DNA of 64,000 bases from Candidatus Cryptobacteroides intestinigallinarum (GTDB taxonomy: Bacteria; Bacteroidota; Bacteroidia; Bacteroidales; UBA932): assembly GCA_017694785.1 (NCBI GenBank), contig JADIMK010000068.1, positions 34,972-98,971 of the forward strand, written 5' to 3'. The notes under the pieces were generated by a model, which saw only the letters and a program-made list of their open reading frames with translations, was not told where the DNA came from and searched no databases. Each line of letters opens with the position of its first letter. Position 1 is the stretch's first letter. Below, one piece after another: positions 48,966-57,183 of the stretch. A program made the position numbers and the translations under genes.

Positions 48966-51137
48966 TTATCTTACGATATCCATCTCGTCAAGCAGATAGC
49001 CTGCACCTCCGAGCTTGTCCATGATGAAGAGGACATAGCGGATATCTACGTTTATACATCTCTGGAGATCGGGCTCGAACATGATGTCGCTGCTCATGGA
49101 TTCCCAGTTGCCGTCGAATGCAAGGCCTATGAGCTGGCCGTCGGCATTCATTATAGGACTTCCCGAGTTTCCTCCTGTGATGTCATTGTTGCTCAGGAAT
49201 GCTACCGGCATCTTGCCGTCAGCCATGGCATAATCCCCGAAATCCTTGTCTTTCCACAGCTGCTTGAGCTTCTCAGGCACGACGAATTCCCAGTTGTCCG
49301 GATCTTCCTTTTCCATGACTCCGTCAAGGGTCGTATAGTAGCGGTATATCACGGCATCTTTCGGAGAATATCCCTTCACTGTGCCATAGGTAAGCCTCAT
49401 CGTGAAGTTTGCATCAGGGTATGAAGGCTGGCCTTTCTTCCATTCGAGAAGGCCGGCGGTGTAGTCTTTCTGTCCCTGTGCAAGTTTTTCTAAGCTTGCC
49501 TTCCTGTCGGGATAGACTGAGTACAGTGTAGCGGATGCCGATTTCGCAAGGGCAATGGCCGGGTCATCGAGTATTTTTCCTGGGGCATTGCCGGCTATGG
49601 CTTGGGACAGCTTTTCTTCCGAAGAGAACACGCTCGCGTCGAAGAGAGAATCCACATAGCAGTCGAGATCAGCCTTGGCGAAGTCTATGCCCAGGTCTTT
49701 CAGGAAGAATGTTGAATCCACATGGCTTCGGTAATATCCGAGCATGGCCTTGGCTACTTTCCTGTCGGTCGATACGGAGTAGTCCTTGTAGAAGCTCTGA
49801 AGTGCTGCAAGTGCATCCTGGAGAGCAAGGGCAGAATCCTTTGCCTCGCTCTGGTCAAGTGATGTGCTGGCGGCATTGCTGAATATGGTTGCGGCTCTGA
49901 CCAGTTCTATGTTGAAGACCGATTCGATGACGGTACGGTAAAGCATATTAGCTGCCTTTCCTTCTTCTACACCTTCACGGATGGTCTCAAGTGCGTTGCC
50001 GTAGGCCTTGACCCTTTTCGGGCTTGCATTTACCCACTGCATGAAATCCTCCTCTTCCTGCTCGGCTCTTCCTATTACATCAAGCTTTGCAAAAGCCTGC
50101 TTCATGCCGATCCATTTCTTCCATCCGTTTGATGATCCTGCATATTTGCTTGCATACTGGATCTTCACCTTAGGGTCAGCGAGCATGTCTTCCATGAGTA
50201 TGTCCTGGCGGATTGTGCGTGCTTCGATGGATATGTCCTGCATCTCAAGCAGATTGATCAGCTCAGGGGAAGTATAGAACCTGTTGGTCCTTCCGGGGTA
50301 TCCCATGATCATGGTATAGTCCCCTTCCTGGACACCCTTGAGTGAAATGGTCAGGAATTTCTTTGGTCTGTACGGCACATTGTCCTCGGAATAGTCGGCC
50401 GGATTGTTGTCCTTGTCGGCGTATATCCTGAACATGGAGAAGTCTCCTGTGTGGCGCGGCCACATCCAGTTGTCGGTGTCGGCGCCGAACTTGCCTATGG
50501 ATGAAGGCGGTGCGCCCACGAAACGGATGTCCCTGTAGGTCTTGTAGACTATAAGGTATCTTACATTGTCATTGTAGAAGGACATTGTCTTTATGGTGCA
50601 GTAAGGGTTGGCCTTCTCAGCGGCTTCAACAAGCTGCTGTTCCTTTGCCTCTATGGCTGCATTTACGAGAGAGTCACGTGTCTGCTGGTTCTCGGATGCA
50701 TATTTCCTGAGGGCTGCGTTCCTTGCCTTGTCCACGTCGTTTGTGATGTCGGTCATGCTTTCAAGGAAAGTTACTGTTAGTCCTTCGGCGGGAAGTTCCT
50801 CGCTTCTGGACATTGCCCAGTATCCGTCTGTCAGGTAGTCGTGTTCGACTGAACTGAGTTTCTGGATGCTTGCATAACCGCAATGGTGGTTGGTCACGAG
50901 CAGGCCTTCATCTGAAATCACCTCTCCTGTGCATCCGCCGCCGAACTGTACGACAGCATCCTTGAGGGAAGAGTGGTTGATGCTGTAGATGTCTTCAGCC
51001 GTGAGCCTGCAGCCCATATCTTCCATTGTCTTGATGTTCATTTTCTTAAGGAGTGGAAGCATCCACATTCCTTCGTCAGCTGCCATGCTTGCCGAGAATA
51101 CGGCAAAGACAGTTATGACGCAAAGCAATTTTCTCAT
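48966..51137 (-). CDS. S46-family dipeptidyl-peptidase (DPP7/DPP11 type)
   Basis: LLVTNHHCGYASIQKLSS, ITGGNSGSPIMNADGQLIGLAFDGNWESMSSDI, INVDIRYVLFIMDKLGGAGYLLDEM. Confidence 0.95.
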   Translation of the reverse strand: MRKLLCVITVFAVFSASMAADEGMWMLPLLKKMNIKTMEDMGCRLTAEDIYSINHSSLKDAVVQFGGGCTGEVISDEGLLVTNHHCGYASIQKLSSVEHDYLTDGYWAMSRSEELPAEGLTVTFLESMTDITNDVDKARNAALRKYASENQQTRDSLVNAAIEAKEQQLVEAAEKANPYCTIKTMSFYNDNVRYLIVYKTYRDIRFVGAPPSSIGKFGADTDNWMWPRHTGDFSMFRIYADKDNNPADYSEDNVPYRPKKFLTISLKGVQEGDYTMIMGYPGRTNRFYTSPELINLLEMQDISIEARTIRQDILMEDMLADPKVKIQYASKYAGSSNGWKKWIGMKQAFAKLDVIGRAEQEEEDFMQWVNASPKRVKAYGNALETIREGVEEGKAANMLYRTVIESVFNIELVRAATIFSNAASTSLDQSEAKDSALALQDALAALQSFYKDYSVSTDRKVAKAMLGYYRSHVDSTFFLKDLGIDFAKADLDCYVDSLFDASVFSSEEKLSQAIAGNAPGKILDDPAIALAKSASATLYSVYPDRKASLEKLAQGQKDYTAGLLEWKKGQPSYPDANFTMRLTYGTVKGYSPKDAVIYRYYTTLDGVMEKEDPDNWEFVVPEKLKQLWKDKDFGDYAMADGKMPVAFLSNNDITGGNSGSPIMNADGQLIGLAFDGNWESMSSDIMFEPDLQRCINVDIRYVLFIMDKLGGAGYLLDEMDIVR

Positions 51138-51292
51138 TTCTGTACTTTTGATTTATTGTGTATTTTGATCTATTGTGTCTTTATTCCGGGATTCTTTCTG
51201 CAGAATTCCTGGTATTGTTCTGCAAAGATAACACTTCCTGCGGATTGACGGACACCACTTCCTGCGATTGACGACAAGAAACTGGACCGGGG

Positions 51293-51973
51293 TCAGAAAA
51301 GGGAAGGCTCCAGCTCCTTGGGATGGAAGCTTCGCCTGTGGTAAGGTGTAAGCCCGTATTTCCTTATGGCCTCAATGTGTTCTCTGGTAGGATAGCCCAT
51401 GTTTCGGTCCCACCCGTACTGTGGATACTCCAGTGCCAGCCGCTTCATGCATCTGTCCCTTTCTGTCTTTGCAAGTACCGAGGCTGCGGCTATGTCCATG
51501 AGGGTGGCGTCACCTTTTATTATACATGTATATGGGATGGTGTCATATCCTTTTGTGAGAGCGATGTCTCTCCACGGGTCATGATCCTCGCCTTCAGGGA
51601 GAAGACTGTATCTGCGGAATCGGTTTCCGTCGACCGCAATGGCATGTGGCCTGATGTCAAGCGACATGACGGCTCTCCACATGCCTGCTATGGAAGCGTT
51701 CAGTATGTTGATCCTGTCGATTTCTTCTGCAGATACCTCTTGTATGGAGAAGGCGACGGCATTTCCGGTTATGAAGTCGCGTACTGTGTCCCTCTGCCTG
51801 GCAGTCATTTTCTTGGAGTCGTCAAGCAAGGGGTGGAAGAATCCGTCCGGGAGTATTACGGCAGCGGCAAATACAGGTCCTGCAAGAGGCCCGCGGCCGG
51901 CTTCGTCGCATCCGGCTTCAAGAGGATCGTCTCCCAGGCGGAGCGCAAGTCTATGTTCAGCTTTTCTGTTCAT
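51293..51973 (-). CDS. rnhB: Ribonuclease HII
   Basis: EAGCDEAGRGPLAGPVFAAAVILPDGF, LDDSKKMTARQRD, GDATLMDIAAASVLAKTERDR. Confidence 0.96.
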   Translation of the reverse strand: MNRKAEHRLALRLGDDPLEAGCDEAGRGPLAGPVFAAAVILPDGFFHPLLDDSKKMTARQRDTVRDFITGNAVAFSIQEVSAEEIDRINILNASIAGMWRAVMSLDIRPHAIAVDGNRFRRYSLLPEGEDHDPWRDIALTKGYDTIPYTCIIKGDATLMDIAAASVLAKTERDRCMKRLALEYPQYGWDRNMGYPTREHIEAIRKYGLTPYHRRSFHPKELEPSLF

Positions 51974-52034
51974 CTGCTGTGTCGGGTCAAGACTGCAAAG
52001 ATAATGTTTCTGTACGGTCTTTTGTCGCAGGATT

Positions 52035-52457
52035 TCATCCTTTGCTTTCTCCGGCCAGCGTTTTTTTCAACATCCCTATGACTTCGTCCTTGGTCCTGAC
52101 CGTTTCCTTCAGTGCGGCAATGTATTCTTCAAGGAACTTTATCTGGGATCTCAGCCTTGCTTCCTCTGCCGTGTGGCCTGATTCTATGTCTTTGATTCTG
52201 GTGTCGTAACTTGCCTTGATGTCGGAGAGTGTATCTGCCGTGTTTTCTCTGTCGCTGCCGAACAGCAGTTCTTCTGTAGATATCCCGAGGATTGAGGCCA
52301 TTTTTTCAGCATTTCTGCTTATGAGCCTTGTCTTTCCTGTCTCTATGTTTCTGTATGCTGTCCTGGATATTCCAATCTTTTCGGCCATCTCTTCTTGAGA
52401 AAGCCCTGCTTCCTTACGGTGCTTAAGTATGTTCCCTTTGGCGGAATCAGTGTTCAT
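52035..52457 (-). CDS. XRE-family HTH regulator with C-terminal coiled-coil
   Basis: GNILKHRKEAGLSQEEMAEKIGISRTAYRNIETGKTRLI; heptad-like RLRSQIKFLEEYIAALKETVRTKDEVIGMLKKTL. Confidence 0.9.
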   Translation of the reverse strand: MNTDSAKGNILKHRKEAGLSQEEMAEKIGISRTAYRNIETGKTRLISRNAEKMASILGISTEELLFGSDRENTADTLSDIKASYDTRIKDIESGHTAEEARLRSQIKFLEEYIAALKETVRTKDEVIGMLKKTLAGESKG

Positions 52458-52516
52458 AGCAGATCGTGAGATTAATCACATATGAACAAATTTATGCCAG
52501 GGCATTTTTATTTTAA

Positions 52517-52554
52517 GGCAATAATTTATTGCCAATGATAAGATGAGATTATCA
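52517..52554. promoter_or_regulatory. Two adjacent inverted repeats upstream of the XRE gene (candidate operator)
   Basis: GGCAATAA t TTATTGCC (52517-52533) and TGATAA gatgaga TTATCA (52536-52554). Confidence 0.45.
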
Positions 52555-52668
52555 AAAAAAGAAAAATCATCAAAAAAAAGAAAAAAATATATCCCAACTC
52601 AGAAAAATGTTGTCCTTGTTGTTGCTGTTTATGTGCTGTAATTTCATTTTTGCAGATAAAAAAAGACA

Positions 52669-52908
52669 ATGAAAAGTGCCGATATGGAAAATTATTTCAA
52701 GCTCTTCTCTATCCTTATGGATAAGGAAAAGGTATATATGGATCCTTCGTTGACTTTCGGAGACGTCTGCCGTTGGATCGGAGTCCGGAGCACCGCCTTT
52801 GACAGGTGGCTGATGTCGGAGCTGGGCTTCCATGGCGATGATATTCTGAAAGCATACAGGGGTGCTGCATCTTCATATTTTTGGAAAAAATACGGTATTT
52901 TGTTATAA
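52669..52908 (+). CDS. Small conserved-looking protein with HTH-like region
   Basis: 79 aa MKSADMENYFKLFSILMDKEKVYMDPSLTFGDVCRWIGVRSTAFDRWLMSELGFHGDDILKAYRGAAS. Confidence 0.6.
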   Translation: MKSADMENYFKLFSILMDKEKVYMDPSLTFGDVCRWIGVRSTAFDRWLMSELGFHGDDILKAYRGAASSYFWKKYGILL

Positions 52909-52938
52909 AATAGTGTTGATTTTGCTGTTTTATTTCAT

Positions 52939-52947
52939 TAAATTTGC
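52939..52947 (+). promoter_or_regulatory. Bacteroidota -7 promoter element TAAATTTGC upstream of the EF-G paralog
   Basis: Exact TAnnTTTGC, with a TTG about 20 nt upstream. Confidence 0.7.
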
Positions 52948-53004
52948 AAGGATGCACTTCCGTGGTGCGCGATATGAAACAATAACCAGTAATCAATAAG
53001 TAAA

Positions 53005-55161
53005 ATGAAAGCTTATTCAACACAAAACATCCGCAATGTGGTTCTTCTTGGCAGCACAAAGTCAGGCAAGACCACATTATCTGAAGCCATGCTCTTTGAA
53101 GGCAAAGTCATCGACAGAAGAGGTACTGTCGAGGCAGGTACTACGGTTTCGGATAATTCTGAAATAGAACAGAGCAACCAGAGGTCAATATACTCTACAC
53201 CGCTATATGCAGAATTCATGGACACAAAGTTCAATATAGTGGATACTCCAGGGGCGGATGATTTTGTGGGAGGAGCAGTGTCTGCATTCAAGGTATGCGA
53301 TACCGGTATCCTTCTTGTCAACGCCCAGCAAGGGGTTGAGGTCGGCACAGAGATCTTCGCAAGGTATGCTGACAATTACAATGTGCCTCTGATCATGGCC
53401 ATCAATCAGCTCGACGGCGAGAAGGCTTCGTGGGACAATACACTTGAGACAATGAAGGAAGCCTTCGGCGGCAAGCCTGTGATAATCCAGTATCCGGTCA
53501 ATCCGGGACCTGCCTTCGACGGGTTCATCGATGTCCTCAAGATGAAATACTATCATTTCAAGGATGATAACGGTACCAGGGAAGACCTTGAGATTCCTGA
53601 TGCATACAAGGACGAGGCGCAGGAGCTCCGTTCGGCTCTTATCGAGAGGGCTGCGGAATACGATGATACCCTCATGGAGAAATTCTTCGATACAGGTGTG
53701 CTTACTGAAGATGAAATCCGCAAGGGACTCGGTATAGGCCTCCGTGCCGGTGAGGTGATGCCTGTATTCTGCCTTTCTGCGAAGAAAGACATAGGTGTGA
53801 AGAGACTCATGGAATTCACCATCAGGACTGCCCCGTCTCCTGCAGAAAGACCGTCTAAGACTGTGGATGGGCGCGAGATCGAGTGCAAGCAGGATGCTCC
53901 TACTTCACTTTTCATATATAAGACGGCCGTCGAGTCGCATCTGGGCGAAGTAGCATATTTCAAGGTCATGTCCGGAGAGCTTACCGAGGGTCAGGATCTT
54001 GAGAATCCTGCTACCGGAGACAAGGAGCGTATCTCTACAATCTATGCCGTAGCCGGCAAGAAGAAGGAAAGGGTGACTGACCTTTATGCAGGAGACATCG
54101 GATGTACGGTGAAGCTGCGCAATGCAAAGACCAATGTCACGCTTTCACAGCCTGGCACTGAGATAGAGTTCCCTCCGATTGTCTTCCCTGCACCTAAGTT
54201 CCGTACTGCCGTGAAGGCCAAGGAGCAGAAGGATGAGGAGAAGATGGGTGAAGCCCTCGCCAAGATGTCCGCTGAGGATCCTACGATCATCGTTGAATAT
54301 TCAAAGGAGCTCAAGCAGACCATACTCAAGGGGCAGGGTGAGCAGCATATCAATATCGTCAAGTCGAGACTCAAGAATGAGAACAAGATAGAGATCGAGC
54401 TCTTCCCTCCGAAGATATCCTACAGGGAGACAATCACCAAGGTGGCTACTGCAAGCTACCGCCACAAGAAGCAGTCCGGAGGAGCCGGCCAGTTCGGTGA
54501 AGTGCATCTTCTGGTATGTCCTATCGTAGAAGGCGTCGATGCTACAAACCGCTTCAGGATCGACGGCAAGGAAATGGTGCTGAATATAAAGAACAAGGAG
54601 TCCTACGACCTTGACTGGGGCGGAAAGCTTGAATTCTACAACTGTATCGTCGGTGGCGCCATAGATGCACGCTTCATGCCGGCCATCCTCAAAGGTATCA
54701 TGGACAAGATGAGCGAAGGTCCTCTGACAGGATCCCTCGCCAGGGATATCCGCGTATATGTCTATGACGGCAAGATGCATCCTGTAGATTCCAATGAGAT
54801 CTCCTTCGTCCTTGCCGCCAGGAATGCATTCAAGGAAGCATTCCGTAACGCAGGCCCGAAGATCATGGAGCCGATCTACAGCCTTGAAGTCATGACTCCT
54901 TCAGAGTATATGGGCGCCTGCATGTCAGACCTTCAGAACAGAAGGGCTCTCATAGAAGGTATGAGCAGTGAAAAGGGTTTTGATGTCATCAAGGCGAGAG
55001 TGCCTCTTGCAGAGCTCTACAAGTATTCTACTGCCCTGAGTTCACTCACTTCAGGAAGTGCTACATTCACTATGCAGTTCGCTGATTATCAGCCGGTACC
55101 TGGAGATGTCCAGGAGAAGCTGCTGAAGGCGTACATGGAGCAGGACAAGGACGAGCAGTAG
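53005..55161 (+). CDS. Elongation factor G paralog (EF-G2-like)
   Basis: Full EF-G architecture (GSTKSGKTT P-loop, HKKQSGGAGQFGEV domain IV) but DTPGADDF in place of DTPGHVDF and NQLD in place of NKxD. Confidence 0.9.
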   Translation: MKAYSTQNIRNVVLLGSTKSGKTTLSEAMLFEGKVIDRRGTVEAGTTVSDNSEIEQSNQRSIYSTPLYAEFMDTKFNIVDTPGADDFVGGAVSAFKVCDTGILLVNAQQGVEVGTEIFARYADNYNVPLIMAINQLDGEKASWDNTLETMKEAFGGKPVIIQYPVNPGPAFDGFIDVLKMKYYHFKDDNGTREDLEIPDAYKDEAQELRSALIERAAEYDDTLMEKFFDTGVLTEDEIRKGLGIGLRAGEVMPVFCLSAKKDIGVKRLMEFTIRTAPSPAERPSKTVDGREIECKQDAPTSLFIYKTAVESHLGEVAYFKVMSGELTEGQDLENPATGDKERISTIYAVAGKKKERVTDLYAGDIGCTVKLRNAKTNVTLSQPGTEIEFPPIVFPAPKFRTAVKAKEQKDEEKMGEALAKMSAEDPTIIVEYSKELKQTILKGQGEQHINIVKSRLKNENKIEIELFPPKISYRETITKVATASYRHKKQSGGAGQFGEVHLLVCPIVEGVDATNRFRIDGKEMVLNIKNKESYDLDWGGKLEFYNCIVGGAIDARFMPAILKGIMDKMSEGPLTGSLARDIRVYVYDGKMHPVDSNEISFVLAARNAFKEAFRNAGPKIMEPIYSLEVMTPSEYMGACMSDLQNRRALIEGMSSEKGFDVIKARVPLAELYKYSTALSSLTSGSATFTMQFADYQPVPGDVQEKLLKAYMEQDKDEQ

Positions 55162-55203
55162 AAAGCCGCATTGTCAATAAAGGAAACTGCATTGTCAATA
55201 ACT

Positions 55204-55247
55204 GGAGAAACCGACCCGAAAGCGATTTCGGATCGGTTTCTCTTTTC
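55204..55247 (+). terminator. Rho-independent terminator after the EF-G paralog
   Basis: GAGAAACCGA (55205-55214) ... TCGGTTTCTC (55233-55242) followed by TTTT. Confidence 0.85.
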
Positions 55248-55394
55248 AGCAAGAGGCTATATTATTACGTCAAGGTTATGTTTTCGCCTCTATCCGTTCT
55301 TAGGACGGGCTTCGCCTTTACGGGGCCATTGATGCTCAATCCCAGCTGTCTGTCCTGAAAGGAAATGCCGGCAGATTACGGCTTCCTGTAAGGT

Positions 55395-57137
55395 TTCCCG
55401 GCCGGGTTGAACGCTTTCCTTATGCAGGAAGCCCGGAATATACTTGCCGCCTACGGCAACCATCCTTCGTTCGTGATGTTTTCTCTGGGGAATGAACTCC
55501 ATTGGGATGTCTCCCTGATGAGGAAATGGACAGATGAACTGCGGAGTGCCGACAGCCGCCATCTGTATTGCTTCGGATCCAACAACAATCTCGGCTGGGA
55601 AGGACCGTAGGAGGGAGAGGATTTCTTCGTAGGCTGCCGTGTCGGCTGGGGTGAAGGCTATTCGTCCCATGTGAGGACCACATTTGCCCTTGTCGATGCT
55701 GAAGACTGCGGCATACTCAACGGTACACGGCCCGGGACATCCGGTGATTACTCCAGGGCCATCTCCTCCAGCCGGGTCCCTGTGATAAGCCATGAGAACT
55801 GCCAGTTCCAGATATATCCGGACTATTCCGAAATCGGAAAATATACAGGAGTCCTCTATCCGTACAATCTTGAGATTTTCCGCGACAGGCTGTACTCGGC
55901 AGGTATGGGCGGAATGGAAAAGGATTTCAGCCTGGCGTCCGGGAAGTTTGCCGTGGAGTGCTTCAAGTCCGACCTTGAATATGCCTTCCGTACCCCTGGC
56001 TTCGGAGGATTCCAGATGCTTGACCTACAGGATTATCCGGGACAGGGGACGGCGCTTGTCGGGGTCCTTGACGCATTCATGGACAGCAAGGGGATAGTGA
56101 CTCCGGGAGAGTTCCGCTCGTTCTGTTCCCCTCTGGTCCTGCTCGCCGGATTTGAAGATTATTGCCTGTCCCGCAGGGATTCCCTCAAGATAAGGCTCAT
56201 GGTAGCCAATTATACGGAAGAAGACTGGCGGACTCCTCTGATGTGGAGGATTTCTGTCTCTGATGCCAGGAGCCTTTCTTCTGGAGAGCTTGAAGGGAAG
56301 ATGCAGATGTCGGGAGTGATTATGGCAGACATACCGCAGGGAGAAGTGGCTGATGCAGGATGGATATATGCCGCAGCTGAGGAGTTTGCCGCAGACCTTC
56401 CTGAAGATGCTGCCTTCTGCCTGGAGCTGGACCTTTTTTCCGGAGACTATGCCAACTCATGGAAGCTCTATGTCTATCCGGATGATATCGAGGACAAGAT
56501 ATCTGTCCATGTGGCCACAAAGGCAGACAGCACTCTGTCCGCTATGCTGGAGTCCGGATGCAGGGTTGTGCTTTTCCCTGACCACAAGGACATTGAGGCT
56601 CGTTCGGTGGGAGGACTTTTCATCACGGACTTCTGGAACTGGTCGATGTTCAAGACAATCTCGGAGAATGCCGGGAAAAGTGTTTCTCCAGGGACTCTCG
56701 GAGTGATAAATGACCCGTCTCACCCTCTTTTCGGGCTTTTCCCTAATGAAGGCCGCAGCAGCTGGCAGTGGTGGAGCATCTGCCGGGCTTCAAGGCCTCT
56801 GATCGTTGATGAACTACAGGGATATGATCCTGTTGTGGAAGTGATTGACAATATTGAGAGATGCCATAGGCTCGCCATGGTCTCTGAGTTCGCAGTAGGC
56901 AAGGGTTCTCTACTTGTATGCACGGCCGATCCAGAAGCTTTGTCCCGGACTCCTGAAGGCAGAGCTTTCCTCGCCTCGCTCATGCACTATGCGGCTTCAG
57001 AGGATTTCTCTCCTGCTTACTCTCTATCCTGGGATGCCCTTCTGGATATCCTGTACGGCAGTGCAGAGACAAGGGATATCCGCGGAGTCGACAACCAGAC
57101 CGACTATAAGGAATTCTCTGAAAACAGCCGTGACTGA
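55395..57137 (+). pseudogene. Glycoside hydrolase family 2-like gene remnant: 5' truncated, in-frame TAG at 55608-55610
   Basis: NILAAYGNHPSFVMFSLGNELHWD...CFGSNNNLGWEGP*EGEDFFVGCRVGWGEG...ILNGTRPGTSGDYSRA...GFQMLDLQDYPGQGTALVGVLDAFMDSKGI in one frame. Confidence 0.75.
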
Positions 57138-57178
57138 TTCTCTGGAAACAATCAGGACTGTTTCTCTGAAAAAAATCC
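57114..57178. repeat. About three copies of a 24-bp tandem repeat across the GH2 stop codon
   Basis: TTCTCTG at 57114, 57138 and 57162, each followed by (A/G)AAA; exact 24-nt spacing. Confidence 0.7.
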
Positions 57179-57183
57179 GGAGC

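Noticed and set aside
48252-49424. 390-aa + strand ORF
   Set aside because: Antisense to the Mrp-like ATPase and S46 peptidase; no start context or domain.
55608-55610. In-frame TAG as a recoded (pyrrolysine or suppressed) codon
   Set aside because: The gene is also 5' truncated, and Bacteroidales are not known to recode TAG; pseudogenisation is simpler.
55290-55793. 167-aa minus-strand ORF over the GH2 relic
   Set aside because: The plus frame carries clear GH2 motifs; the antisense ORF is a by-product.
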